A stretch of 64,000 nucleotides of DNA from Ceratodon purpureus (GCA_014871385.1 CM026423.1:17721690-17785689), one strand, 5' to 3'. Counted from the first letter of the stretch, positions 10,278 to 22,152 are shown. Notes: generated from the letters alone by a model not told the origin. Translations and numbers: made by a program.

Positions 10278-13018
10278 CTGTATAATCCATGCTTCATTAA
10301 TTTAATTGCCACTTGGTAACCCATCTCCATTTGCAAACGTAGCAACTTAGGGTACTGAATGAATATTTGATTTTGAAAGAATGTTGTATTAATGAGAAAA
10401 GTTTACATTGAGCATTCCAATTTTCTAAAAACATTATCAAATAGAAAACTAAATTTATTTGTTTCGAATTCACTAAAGAATGTGTAAAATTTCAATAAAA
10501 ATTTATTTCATAAATTCACAAAAAATTAAAATTCATGTAATAAAGCAATTGTAATTTGATATAAAGATAAATTCAATGGGATTTAAAGCTCAATGATAAA
10601 AATCAAGAGTTGAAAAGGTAGAGAAATCTCTAATAATGTTTTATAAATTATTATATTACAATTTCTGTTTTCTTGAATTTTTGAATTCATTATGGATGAA
10701 TGTAGAGAGTTTTGACATTTAGAAGGAAATTCAATTATTTTGTTCTTTTTACTTTGCAGTTCTCTGGCTTTGGTCATGTTATATTTATGTAGTATTGCAT
10801 GTTCTCGAGTGGTATGCTAAGAAGAGGAGGCGATTTAAGAAATAAAAATAAAATCATGGTTATACTGCGTGAGATAAACTCATACGAAGACCTCATGCTC
10901 TTGAAGGGGTCATTTAAAAAACCTTCTCTTCTTTAGGAACACATTTCACTTCCCGGTTTTCAATAAAAAAATTGTTGAGAGTCTGCGAATCATGAAACTG
11001 ATGAATCAAGCACCCTTCCGTTTATCATGACTTACAAGAATAATAGATTGCCTCTCCGGTTCATGTAGTCCACAACGCGATGGAGTACTGCACTGGTGTC
11101 TTTAGCGTGCAGGAAAATCGCAGCGGTAACTCCAAAGTTGTAATCAACGCCTAATCGATAGCTGGAGTTTGCGAAATCAAGTTTTCATATGTAAAGGCTT
11201 TTTACATGCAAATTCAGAAAATTCAAGTTCTCTCAAGAGTCCCATAAAAATTCAAAGGCTGCAACAACTTTAGAATGCGAATTTAAATTAACGCATACGT
11301 CTACAACGGCGGGAAGGACATCGAATAATTCAACAAAGTGGGGCCTGATTATTTCCTGCAACTTCTTCAGAAGACCTTCATCATGAACTGCCGTGAAGGA
11401 GCACTAAACAAAGTGAAGCCTGATTTTTTCCTGCAAAACCAGCAGAAGACCTTCATCATGAAGTGCCGTGAAGGGGCACTAAACAAAGTGAAGCCTGATT
11501 TTTTCCTGCAACTTCTTCAGAAGACCTTCATCATGAAGTGTCGTGAAGGGGCACTAAACAAAGTGAAGCCTGATTTTTTCCTACAACAACTTTACAATAG
11601 CTTCATCGGGAAGTACATGAAGAGGCAGTTAAGAATCTGAATAACACCCGAAATTAGTATTCTATTAATTCTGACGGAGACACCTCTTTTTTCAGCAATT
11701 AGATGTGGATTGATAAGTTGAACTGCGCACAAGTGGTTCCCTAATTTGACGCATCGACGCTCCTCAAATGTGTAGGAGTTCTTCTCTGTAGAGAAGCTCC
11801 ACAACTTATCCAAATCTTTCTGGACTCACAATTGAAGATGTCTATCACCTTCTTGTACATTCCTACTGTGGTGCATTCATACACTTGATATAAGCACTTC
11901 GTTCTTCAGAATTTTGCACCAGGTTCTGAATTGAAGTTAAATATTTTGCTTTCCCTGCCTTGTAGATCTTATTTATGTGTTTATGAACTTGACAAAGTTT
12001 ACAGCTCTCGATTCATACTTTTAATGTTCGGTTGCGTGAACATGTTTCTTGGCATGAACGTCCTCACCGCTTACTGAAACGAGGGACTGTCGTAGCCAGC
12101 ACCTTTGCCTTCGACGCCGCCTCCCCATTCCTCCTCCTTAGCTCTACTCGCTCCACTCTTCGCCCTCGCTCCTTCCCATCGCCCTCGCCGTCTTCTCGAT
12201 TTTTTTTTTTTTTGGTCAGCCTGGCCATGGGGAATGATGGAATTCTAGGACGACGCTGCCTCCTTGTTTTTTCAAGGAAATCCTCACCGCATTTAAGAAC
12301 TTATTGCTCAGTGAAATGGATCCAACATAACGCTAAGTACTGATTTTTTTCTCCAATTTTTTCATCCAAAGGTCACATAACCCTGAACTCTACAACCTTC
12401 TATGAAAGTGCCCCAAAGTTCTATGTTTTTGTTTCCGGAGTCTTCTTTTATTTTATTTTATTCAAGGATTACAAATTTTTATATTTTTTTCAAAAGTTTA
12501 GTACCTTCCTCCTCACATGCATTGCCTATAGCCTCATATCCTTTTACCTCACTGTATTAAATTCATAGCATTTACTTCTTGAAAGTTTAGAACATTTAGT
12601 TCCTCAACATTCTAAATTTTACCAAAAATAGTACCTCGTGACCCCTTTTGATCACCCCTTTCTATCCCCTGGTCCGCACGAACCGCACATGTTTTTTATT
12701 TTGTCTTTTCTTTGTTGATTACTCTTATTTTTTTTCCATTGTTGACTTCTTCTGGATTTTTTCTAAATATACATATTTTATTTCTAAATTCTTTGCATAT
12801 ATTCCCTGGACTTCATTTATTCCCTAAATTTTCCTCCCCCTATTCTAGTTTTTTTTTTATTAATGTTTTTTCTGATTCAATTCATTTCGATCGTTCTCGT
12901 CCTTGTCATTTTCTTCCTTTTTTTCCATTTTGGGCGTTTGATTCCTCCCCATTTGCCATTCCTTTTCATTAGCATCCTCAGTTTCATTTTCATCATTATT
13001 TTTTTTTTTTTTTGGGGG
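10278..13018. other. Non-coding interior of the MULE
   Basis: This is AT-rich sequence to about 12000, then pyrimidine-rich on the plus strand to 13018. Apart from the 75-bp repeat at 11332-11620, no supported gene or domain is seen. It separates the 3' ends of the two convergent genes. Confidence 0.6.
11332..11620 (+). repeat. 75-bp tandem repeat, nearly 4 copies
   Basis: The period is 75 bp, a multiple of three, so a 100-codon frame stays open across it. The repeated peptide contains KPDFFLQ and KTFIMKCREGAL. The open frame is most simply a by-product of the in-phase repeat and no homology is recognised. A small real protein cannot be excluded. Confidence 0.75.
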
Positions 13019-13252
13019 TTTTCCATTCTTCCCCATTTTCGTTTTTGTCCCTGTTTACTTAAATTTCAGTTTTCCATTCTCCCCCATTTTCATTTTCATC
13101 CCCATTGTTTTTAATTTCAGTTTTCCATTCTCCCCCATTTTCATTTTCATCCCCATTGTTTTTAATTTCAGTTTTCCATTCTTCCCCATTTTCATTTTCA
13201 TCCCCATTGTTTTTAATTTCAGTTTTCCATTCTTCCCCATTTTCATTTTCAT
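13019..13252. repeat. 51-bp tandem repeat, 4-5 copies
   Basis: The pyrimidine-rich unit of 51 bp includes CCCCATTTTCATTTTCATCC. The open frame on the minus strand (KMKMGKNGKLKLK periodicity) is explained by the period being divisible by three. Confidence 0.85.
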
Positions 13253-13920
13253 GTACAAGAAGTCTCTACGTAAAATTTTGAAACAACTTTATTTTCGAGT
13301 CGCTTCTTGCCGAATTTCGAGGAAATCCTCACCAGAATTGTATTTAGGACAGACATCTGCGGTCGTCCTTCTTTGTTTTTGCCCTTCCACGCTTTCTGTC
13401 CTAAATGTCCCCTGTCCTAAATGTCTCCTGTCCTAAATTTCCTCCTCTCTACCCGTTCATTTAATTTAAATGAAGTCGCACGTAAAGCCCTGCCAGTCCC
13501 GCGCTTAGGACAGAGGAATGAGGAGGACTTAGCATGGTAAAACCTTGATCTCGAGGGCTGCCGACCTCCGGCTCTGTCCTAATGGAGCAATGCTGAGATG
13601 GAGTTCCCTGATTTTTTTCCTACGGAGTTTCTGCACTTTTAATCAGTCTTCTCCGTGCTTCCAGTTAAGTATCAAACTCTGTACTAAATGTTAATACATT
13701 CACATGAGGAGGCAACATACGAATTTTGAAAGTGTATTTAAATTTCAGTACTCACATACTACTGGTCTCTGGCCTAACGTACTCCCAGCCCCGACCTCGC
13801 CAGCTGCCCAGCGTCCCCCCTAGAAACCGCCCATCCTAAACTGAACCAAACAAGATGTAACAAAACTGTCCCGGAATGACTAGTACAGAAGTAGCACCCT
13901 GCGAATTCTGCCTAAAAGTA
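13253..13920. other. MULE interior between tandem repeat and gene 2 stop
   Basis: This is probably the 3' flank of the minus-strand gene. It contains six TTAGGACA/TGTCCTAA octamers between about 13345 and 13580, including three in tandem at about 13395-13440. No coding frame is supported. Confidence 0.5.
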
Positions 13921-16900
13921 CTAAGGGGCAGCCAAGGAAACAACTGATTCGCATGATGGTACAACGGGCTCCACGTCTTCCAGCTGCTCGATTGAAGGGT
14001 TCTCAGGCTCCACGCCTCCCGAAGCCTCGCACGGAGGGTTTTCAGGATGCTTGCCTTCCACCTGCCCAGCATCCGGTGCGAGGTGCCAGTCCCCCCCTGC
14101 ATTGCGCTCCCCAGAGTTACTTCTCTCCATCCGGCTGAAAGCGCTGTCGCCCTCCAGACACGGCGAGATCAGCGGCATGTCGAATGTACACATCACCTGC
14201 GAGGGCAACGGTAGGTAATCCAAGTCATCCAAGTCCACTGAGATGTTCCAGTCGGCCAACTTCGCCTGCATGTGGTACATGCTGTTCTCGAGCATCTCCT
14301 TCGCTGCATCAAACAGTGACTCCCCCGCAGCCGGCCATTGACCCGTAGCCTCCAAAGACCCCCACCCATACTCGAGGTCGATGTTCTCGCGAAGGAGCAA
14401 GACTGTCCTAAAAGCCCCCGCGACCTTCTCTTGATCCACTCCTGCCTTCGTTACCCACATGTCCCGCAATATGTCCTCCTTCCCCTGATCCATCACGTCC
14501 ATGCATGCCCGAATGAAGGTGGCGCGCCTCCACTGCTGGTAGCTCTCCACCTGCTCACCCTTGTCGTCCCCGACATCCAGGACCTCTCTGAAGACTTCCC
14601 AACTCTCTCCATGAATATCCATCGTGGGGAAATAAATTTTACCCACTCGTATGAGTTCCTCCATAGCGAGCATGACCTGCCTCGATCTCTTCATGAGAGT
14701 GTCCTCCGTGAGCCCAAGCACCGGACACAGCATGGGCACGCGAGCCCCTGTCTCGCTCCGACTGAAGAGTTTCAATGCCCTCGCAAAATGAGGCGGCTCC
14801 TTCTTCTCCCCGGCCTGGCGGTTCTCCCGCTCCATCCATTTGATGAGACCCTGGAACTCCTCCTCGAAGTGCTCACAGGGCCTGCAGAGGCAGGATGGCA
14901 AAGGCAGGAGGATCATGTGACTGAACAGGGGCGACCACCCCCATTCCCGACCCTCCGCCGCAATACTCAGGTCTCGGTCGAATCTCGCCATCTCCTCAGC
15001 CACAAACGCAGCCCGGTTCTTCACCAACACTTTCATCGCCTCCACCGACTCCTCGTGCTCCTTCACCCGCGTTGCATAGCTGAGTACGTCGTCGTGATAC
15101 AAGTAGAAATCTTGGATTTCCTTCTCGATGGCTGCCTCGCATTTGGACGTAAACGCCTCTTTGCACCTGTCCAGGAGCTTCAGGGACTGGATTGGCAGCG
15201 CATCCTGCATTGAATAACCGGGGGGCCGCCACGATTAATCTTCGCCCACAAGGGCTGCTCGGAGAATGCATGGAAAGCTTACATTGAATTCAGCAATGCC
15301 GAGGGAAACTTACCGTCAAGTCTGGATTGAATTGCAGCGCCCCCCATGCATGGGCTACCATCCCAGGCAGTTGGCCCACCTCCTGCAGCTTCCGCAGCAT
15401 CTCCACCGGGCTGTGAAGGTCCTTCATGCAGTCCAGCGGGAGAATTGTACCTACCTGCTTCTGCAAGCAGTACAAGCCCGGCGGATGCCCGGGCTTCCTG
15501 GGGGCTGCCTTCACCTGAATATCTGGGTACAGCGTTCGCGCCCTCTCCCTCGCTTCCTCTTGTATCTGCAATCGCCGGCTCTGTCTTCCCCCCTTGGGTT
15601 GCACCTGCTCCTTCCCCTTTGGCTGCCCTGCCTCCTTCCCCGTCGAAGCCTCTGCCCCCTTCTCCTTCGCACCATCCTGGCCCTTCCCCTCCAAGTCTTC
15701 TGTGTTCTTCCCCGACGCCTGCGCTCCCCCGCTCCCTCCTGGCTTCCCATCCCCCTTCGACCCCGATGCCGGCTCGCGCTCCGCTGCTGGACCTGCATTC
15801 CCCACATTCCGCCTGCCTCCCTTCACCGACGGGACCCACTCCTCCGAGGTGGTCTTCTGCTCCGAACTTGGGGATCCCGTCCGCGGCCGCCTCTCGGTCG
15901 ACTTTGTTGGAGTCGTTCCCGCCTGCTGCGTCGCGGCCCGTGTCCTTCCCCCGACCCCCGGCGCAGGCGTCCCATGATTCTTTGGCGTCCCTGCAGGGCT
16001 TCTCCCCCCGACCCCCGTGCTTCCTCCGCGGTCACCCTTACTCCCTCTCCTCCCGGAAGCACTGGATGGCCCTGCTCCGCCCTTCGGCCCACTGCACTCA
16101 CCACGGCGGCCCCCTCCCTCCTTACTCCCTTGCGCTCGACTGGGCCGGTGCCTCTTGGGCGACCCCGCCTTGATCCAGTCGTTGCGCTTCTCACGCAGCA
16201 GGTCCGCGACAGATGGCGGGTCTTCCTCCCTTGCTCGCTTCCCTTGCGTCGGCGCTTGCTGGCTCCCCCCCCTCCTATCTCCCCCCGTCTCCCTCTCTGG
16301 ACTGGAGATTTCGACCACCTCCACACCTGCGCGTACACCCTGCCCCTCCTCCGAGCTCGTATTATCTTCCCCCGAATCGGTGCTTTCCCCATGTGTCTCC
16401 AAGTCGTCCCCGTCCGTGTCTGGTGGCAGGCTTTTTTTTTCCGAGCATCTGCCACGGTAGCTTGATGTTATACTTCCGAAACACAGCCCGGGACTCCTTA
16501 TTTCCATTCACCCCCATAGCAGGATAAATCTTCAGAGGGCCCCATACATTGTACTCGTAACCCTCGCACATTTCCATCTGCCAATGCCATCCCAGGTTTG
16601 CTTTATCCACCATGTCTAGGTCGCAGTACTTGCAGTAGAATGGGATCTTCGTCCTGGCCTTCCCGACTGCCTCCGGTGCCGGCTTTGTCCTTCGCCACAA
16701 CAGGTTAACCTCCACCATCAGCCAGTCATATTCTGACATGGTGAAGGCGTCCCTATTCGGAGCGTATCGCACCCATGTGCTGCAGCAGACGATGACCCGC
16801 TCCGGGCCGAATTTTCCTTCCACTTGGAGCTGCAAAACCAGAGCCCCAATGAGTGAGAACTCCAACTAGAGTAGAAAAAGGTATTCAAGCAGAATGACAA

Positions 16901-17160
16901 TAAAACAGAATTCATGTTTAGGACAGCATGCACATATGAGGGGAGAGGTTGTAGTCGCTTACCCCCGGGACAACTCCTGGATCCATCTTGGCGATCTTGG
17001 ACTGCCATTCCTTCGACAACGTCCGAACGTCCAGCTCTGTCGCCCTCAGCCTCAGCACATCGCAGGCGTCCTGGCGGGAGAGTCGAGACAGGTCCGGAGT
17101 GTTCGGATCATGGATCTGGGCAGCGAAGGGCACCATCGTCAGGGCCCGGAGCATGGACAT
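13921..17160 (-). CDS. MULE second gene: about 1,000-aa C2HC-finger protein of unknown function, 3 exons
   Basis: The gene is read from the right TIR toward the transposase gene. Likely exons are 17160-16963, 16829-15314 and 15204-13921, with GT..AG introns of 133 and 109 bp that keep phase. Exon 1 gives 66 residues. Exon 2 starts with a compact domain holding a CX2CX12HX5C motif (YCKYC ... HWQMEMC, about residues 131-153). It then has roughly 300 residues of highly charged Gly/Lys/Glu/Ser-rich linker. Exon 3 (427 residues) is globular and mostly helical-looking, with an acidic tail. Exon 2 is 505 codons plus one base: the frame changes at an A9 run (16432-16440), so this copy is either broken there, mis-sequenced, or uses slippage. 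The position matches mudrB of maize MuDR, but I recognise no family. A DNA-binding or transposition accessory role is inference. Confidence 0.7.
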
Positions 17161-18183
17161 TGCGAGGGCAAACAGAAATTAAACGGCAGAGGGGGAAGGT
17201 GGGGCGAGAAGAGCCAAGCTGAACCTAGGTGGGGATAGAAAGCGAAGGTGAACAGGAACTCGAAAAAGAGGAACATGAACAGCGTAAGGGAAGAGGCGGA
17301 GCCGAGACGCGATGGGACTGAAGAGGAGGTACTGTCGGAGGTTTCCCATGCCCAATTGGATCGTCGAAGCAACCCTAAACCCCGAACACAAGGTCCCCGG
17401 AAGATGGAAAGAAGAGGAGACCAACCTCGAATACGACCCTAAACCCTAATACAATGGTAGGACACAGCGAGACGAGGACAGGAAATCGAGAAGAACATGA
17501 AGACAGGAAGACATTAGGACAACAAAACTTCGCGAGTACAAGACAACATAAAACTTCAAAACAAAGGGCAAAGCTCAAACGGGAAGAGAGGCACGATGCT
17601 TAGTACTGACCAGCGCCTGTAGAGGTCCCATGGCAGTAGTGTCACTTGATTTGACGCTTCCGACACCTCCTGCCTACGTCGCGTGTCCACACGCACGAAG
17701 ACGCCCTGCACTGCCGAAGCTCGCTGCCCACCTGCAGTCCGAGATGCAATCGCCTTCCTCACCGTCACAATGGCACCGGTGTCCAAGGACACAGAACGCG
17801 TCCCCCCCTCCTAGCCAGCACCCTCCCGAAGTCTAAAACGTACGAGGAAACATGGGCCCCGGGATCGCCCACCTGGCCTCCAGAACTCCAGTTGGTCGAC
17901 AGCCTCCGAGGGGTTTACGAGTCTTCAATCGCATCCTCAAACTCGCAGTTGACCAACCCTGGACGCTCGAAGACAGCCTGCCCCTCTATCCCGGAGAAGG
18001 AATGCTCATGGCCAGCGGCACAAAACCCTGACCACGATATCACACAATGCAGAAACATCCGAAACCCCGTCACCTCTGCTAATGCACACCCTAAACGCCA
18101 TAGCCATTGTGAGTAAACCCTACCTTAGAATTCAAAACCTGCCTGTCCTAAACTCAGGGGCAAAACGTCGAATCATGCTGAAT
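17161..18183 (-). other. Leader region of MULE gene 2
   Basis: This lies between the start codon of the second gene and the right TIR and presumably includes its 5' leader. Open frames exist on the minus strand, for example 17792-17556 ending near a GGTCAGT donor-like site, but no splice partner keeps a sensible frame, so none is called as an exon. Telomere-like CCTAAACCCTAA occurs near 17440. Confidence 0.4.
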
Positions 18184-18438
18184 GCACAACGGGGGAGACG
18201 TCGCGGGGCGCGGGGGTGGAGGCTCGACGAGGGTGACGGGACCGGGATGAAGAATGGGTGACGGACAGACCGGGCGGGGAGCGGGAGCCCGGGCGCGGGG
18301 CTCACCACGGGCGCGCGGGGCTTCGCCCAGGGTCGGGGACGGCCTGGTTCGGGGAGGGGGAGGGTCGGGGGGCGTTGCGCTGCCCCTGCCCCCGTGAGGG
18401 GCGGCTGCAACGCTCGATGGGGCAAAATAGAGAGACCC
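18184..18438 (-). repeat. Right 255-bp terminal inverted repeat of the MULE
   Basis: This is the mirror copy of 5448-5702. It is followed directly by the 9-bp duplication TGGATTTAG at 18439-18447. Confidence 0.92.
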
Positions 18439-18615
18439 TGGATTTAGGCTTGTAAATGGACAACTTAGTGTGGCGGAATGGTTTTAATTGCAATCCAAGA
18501 AGGACGTGGTTACATACATAAGTGCTTGTCTTTGTGACAAACCATGGTGGTTTTAGTGTTGCAACAAGGGTGGAGTTAGAGTGGACATTGGAGATTATTG
18601 AGACATGGTTATTAG

Positions 18616-19749
18616 AGTGCACGTACCTTTGGAATTCCTTATACCTCTTTGAGAGACCATCTCTATGGCAGAGTGAGGGGAAGGAAGAGGGGAACAAATA
18701 CAGTGTTAAGTCAAGAGGATGAGGAGAAGTTATTGGACTATTGCTTTAAGATGCAAGATCTAGGACATCGATTGAGTTCAGGGCAGTTGAGAATAAAAGT
18801 GGCAATGGCAACACAAACAAGAGAAACACCATGGAGTCACAATGGGATCCCTGGAAAGTCATGGCTTAGAAATTTTAAACATAGACATCCAGATCTAGTT
18901 TCTAGGAAGAGTCAGCCCTTAGAGATGGCAAGGGCTAGGGGATTATGTCCTACAACTGTGGCAACCCTTTATTCTAACCTACATGAGCTTTACAGCACAA
19001 ACAACTACCCATCCTCTCACATCTAGAACTCTGATGAGAGTGGTGTATAGGCAGGGAGATCTGGAGGGGCGACAGTGTTAGCAAAATGTGGTAGCAAGTC
19101 TGTTTATACTATAGAGCGAGACCAACGTGGGCATCTCTCTGTCCTCTCATGTATCAATGCTGCAGGGGGGAAGATCCCTAACTTCTACATCTTGAAGACG
19201 ACTTATTTTCTAAAAGACTACATTCAGAACTATGAACGAGATGCTCTCATGGCCATGCAACCTAATGCATGGATGACTAAGTGGGTGTTTAAATCATGGA
19301 TCTCACATTTCATCAACATTTTGAAGAAAACAAGAGGAATTGACGAGACTAACAAACACTTGCTAATTTTAGACGGATATAATTTACATGTCACCTTGGA
19401 AGTATTTACAGTTGCCATGAATTCCGGTTTAGATATCATCTCCTTCCCTAGCCATACATCCCATGCACTACAGCCCTTGGATGTCTCCTATTTTAAACCT
19501 TTTAAGACTGCATTTAAACAAATTAGAGACTGCAGTCTGCAGGTCTTTAACAAACAAGGGCAAGAAGGTAGAAAAAAAGACCTTTGTGAATGGACATCTC
19601 GAGCCTTAGAGAAATCCCTAACTGCAAAGAACATCAAGTTAGAGTTTCAAAAAATAGGGATTTGGCTACTAAATGACCAAGCATGCAATGAAAAAATGAA
19701 TCCTCGTCTAGGTTTTGAAGAGGGGCAGGAGGGCTTTAAATTTGCTTAA
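18616..19749 (+). pseudogene. Pogo/Tigger-type (CENP-B-like) transposase pseudogene
   Basis: One reading frame runs from 18616 to 19749 but has TAG stops at 19024 and 19048. The N-terminal part matches a psq helix-turn-helix end (GIPYTSLRDHLYGR) followed by a CENP-B-type helix-turn-helix region (QEDEEKLLDYCFKM ... WLRNFKHRHP). The DDE_1 endonuclease then has its acidic residues in NSDESG, LLILDGYNLHV and SFPSHTSHALQPLDVSYFKP. The stops are consistent with a Trp codon and a Gln codon having mutated to TAG; no frameshift is needed. The 5' end of the first helix is lost upstream of 18616. The gene starts only about 170 bp right of the MULE, which may have landed in the 5' part of this element. 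It is dead as a protein-coding gene unless stops are read through. Confidence 0.85.
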
Positions 19750-21389
19750 GGAGCAGAGTCCAATAAATCTGACTCAAGTGCCACAGGTAAGGGGTGGGAA
19801 GGCGAAGGCAATGAGCCTCATACATGGGAGCATGCAGATGGTATGCATATAATAGGCAGTCGGCACGCATGTAGGGTTAGGACTAGCAGAGCGAATGAAA
19901 GCAGTGAGCAGCGGATCACCGCAAGTGCAGCGCGAAGGGAGGTGACTGCTGGTCCTTAAACGAGGAGCAGGAGCGGCGAAGCCTTGGTGCGAGGGGAGCA
20001 ACGGAGAACAAGGGAGAGCTGCGGTGCAAGACTGCTCAGGCGCGGTGAATAGCGAAGCAACCACGGTGAAGGATAGAGCAACGGGGTCGATCAGCGGAGC
20101 AGTGGATCCATGGTTGTAATGTCCAGGGCAAGCGGCGGAAATCAACAGAGCAGCCACGGTGCACTGCGAAGGAATTCAAGCGGAACGAGATCAGAAAGAT
20201 CAAGAGAGGGACCACATGCAACGACATCGACGAGCAGAGAAGCAAGACCACGACTGTGAACAGAGCAAACAAGACCACGACGGTCAACAGGGCGAACAAG
20301 ATACACACGCATGATAGTGCAACTAGCAGCCTCTGGAAAACAATTCAGAAGTGGGGTGTCTAGTTCTAGCTGGGCTTTTATACCCATCTCAAAAAATGTT
20401 CATCGGAGGAAGGGGGAATCAAGGGAGGAGAATGGCCGTGGGGCGCCCACGTCGCGGCCGACCCTCCGATCGTCGGCTGTCGGTGCGTCGCAGCGGCGAC
20501 AGCGACCGTCCGCCCCGCTTTGCCTTAGCCGCGGGTGCCTCGTCGGCCGTCGTCTCCGCCGCAACGCGACGACGGTCCCTCTCGGCTGTAGCGAGGACGA
20601 CCCTAGCCGACGGCCCCTTGCGCTCGCCATGCGGGCAGCTGCAACATAGCGGTAGCCGGCCCCTCTCCCGACGCCGCGACGGCCCCCGCCATCACAATCA
20701 TGTTTCACCCCGGGATGAAACTTGTCCGTGTGATTTTTTTTTTGTAAGTCACAAGACGTCCTAAAGGGCTAGCGGACGTCTTATGACGTCCAGACTTCGA
20801 GCCGGACATCGAGCATCCTGACAACCATGTTTAAAAAGCCATGGTTCTTGGAAGCAATACAAAATTTAAAAAAAACCATGAAGTAGACTAAATCATTTTT
20901 TAATAGGATAAAATTACCAACTTGTTTACTAAAAAACACTTCAAGATTGAATCCCAAACATTTATTAAAACCAACTGTAAAAAAAATATTCAGACAATGA
21001 TAATTCTAAAGATGTGACAAAAAAACTTTGTAGATGAATTCTAAATGATAGGGGTGACCCTAAATATTTCAAATACAATTTATGCACCATGTTTCAATGT
21101 ATCATTAGTACATCCAAAGAATCTCGATGTTTTATCCTCATGAATGCTAGCACCTTCAATGATAAACCTTGAGAAAATATTGTTCCTAACTGGCTGCTCC
21201 CTTGCACATGTAGCACACAAAGATGCCATTGTAACTCTAGATTTAGACCAGTGTCAAAGATTTACCATACCAAAGCAACCCCCTACAGAAATAGACCCTA
21301 ATCTTACCATACAATTCATTGGATTCACATACTGCAATAATAGATTCTCTCCAGAAACACTTGAAGCTAAAACCAACAAATACAATCCA
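19750..21389. other. Intergenic; GC-rich block then AT-rich
   Basis: From about 19800 to 20720 the sequence is GC-rich (peak 20400-20700) with open frames on both strands of low-complexity Arg/Ser/Pro type. None has a recognisable domain, so none is called. Two short inverted repeats lie at 20702-20721 and 20748-20787. From 20820 the sequence is AT-rich without genes. Confidence 0.5.
20748..20787. repeat. Short hairpin, 14-bp arms
   Basis: GTCACAAGACGTCC is followed after 12 bases by GGACGTCTTATGAC, pairing with one mismatch. It could form a stem-loop in DNA or RNA. No terminator-type U run follows and no gene is next to it. Confidence 0.7.
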
Positions 21390-22152
21390 TTAACCCCTAA
21401 AATTTCAAGCCCATTTTTGCCAATTTTCACCTCTAAAACACTGATTTTTTTTTAAAAATCAAAAAAAGTCCAAAAATCAACTTTTAACCAAAAGATGTTG
21501 TATTTCACATTGAATCAAAGGCATGGTGAAATTCTCAGAATTTTTGACTTTACGTATCTCAAGATAATAAGAGACAAACCTTTTTTATTTTTATTTTTGC
21601 CACATGCCCGAACGTGTTTGTATACTTTCAAATTCAATAATTGAAGTTCTATGTGCAATCCAAATTGAGAAATTACATACATATATAGGGCTTCAAGTTG
21701 AGATTATGCAAAAAAAAAGGGCTTGGAAAAAAAACCAAGAACAATTTCAAAGTTTGATCAAGGCTAATATGGTCTGATGAATTGTGGTCACAGTCTAATG
21801 GGATGGTGGGCATGCATGGATGGGTGGTATGTTCATCTGTTGAGATTATTGCAAAAAAAATCAAGCCCAACATGCACTCGGGCACTGCGTCCATAAAAAG
21901 CTGCCACATTATTCATTGGTCAGAATTTACAACATCATTATCAGAACATGCCCACTTGGTTGCAATCAACTTTGATTATGTCTTGTAATCACAGAAAAGG
22001 ACCAAATGCAATGAAATAAAGTACCTCCAATAGAGTATGATTTATTGGATCTATAATAAAAAGGGTGTCAAAAAATATTAAAAATTCTAACTGTGGCAGC
22101 CTGCCCAAAGTACTTGCGACCGCTTTGGGTTTTGTGGAATTTTAGGGGTTAA
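21390..22152 (+). mobile_element. TTAA-family element B (piggyBac-like, non-autonomous)
   Basis: The ends are TTAACCCCTAAAATTTCA and, in reverse complement, TTAACCCCTAAAATTCCA. Length is 763 bp including both TTAA. The right subterminal region (GGTCGC ... TTTGGGCAGG) matches the left subterminal region of element A. No transposase frame. Confidence 0.75.

Larger units (their letters stand above)
5448..18438 (+). mobile_element. MuDR-type autonomous Mutator-like element, 12,991 bp
   Basis: The element is bounded by 255-bp terminal inverted repeats and a perfect 9-bp target duplication. It contains two convergent genes: a MULE transposase with all DDE residues (6398-9649, plus) and a second multi-exon gene of unknown function (13921-17160, minus). 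Between their 3' ends lies about 4.3 kb of non-coding DNA with several tandem repeats. This plan, with one gene reading inward from each end, is that of maize MuDR (mudrA/mudrB); the second gene shows no similarity to mudrB that I can recognise. The near-identity of the two TIRs and the perfect duplication argue for recent movement. Damage is slight: an upstream in-frame TAG in gene 1 and a one-base excess in an A9 run in gene 2. The octamer TTAGGACA/TGTCCTAA is strikingly common inside it. Confidence 0.9.

Noticed and set aside
10083..13252. CRISPR-like array
   Set aside because: The repeats here are direct tandem units without unique spacers, in a eukaryotic transposon.
13055..13258. Lys/Met/Gly repeat protein on the minus strand
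   Set aside because: A 51-bp tandem repeat in a pyrimidine-rich tract keeps a frame open by arithmetic; no start context or homology.
17556..17792. Upstream exon for the MULE second gene
   Set aside because: It ends near a donor-like GGTCAGT, but no acceptor joins it in phase to the ATG at 17160.
20311..20764. GC-rich overlapping frames of 100 or more codons
   Set aside because: Open on several frames at once because of base composition; no domain or splice logic.
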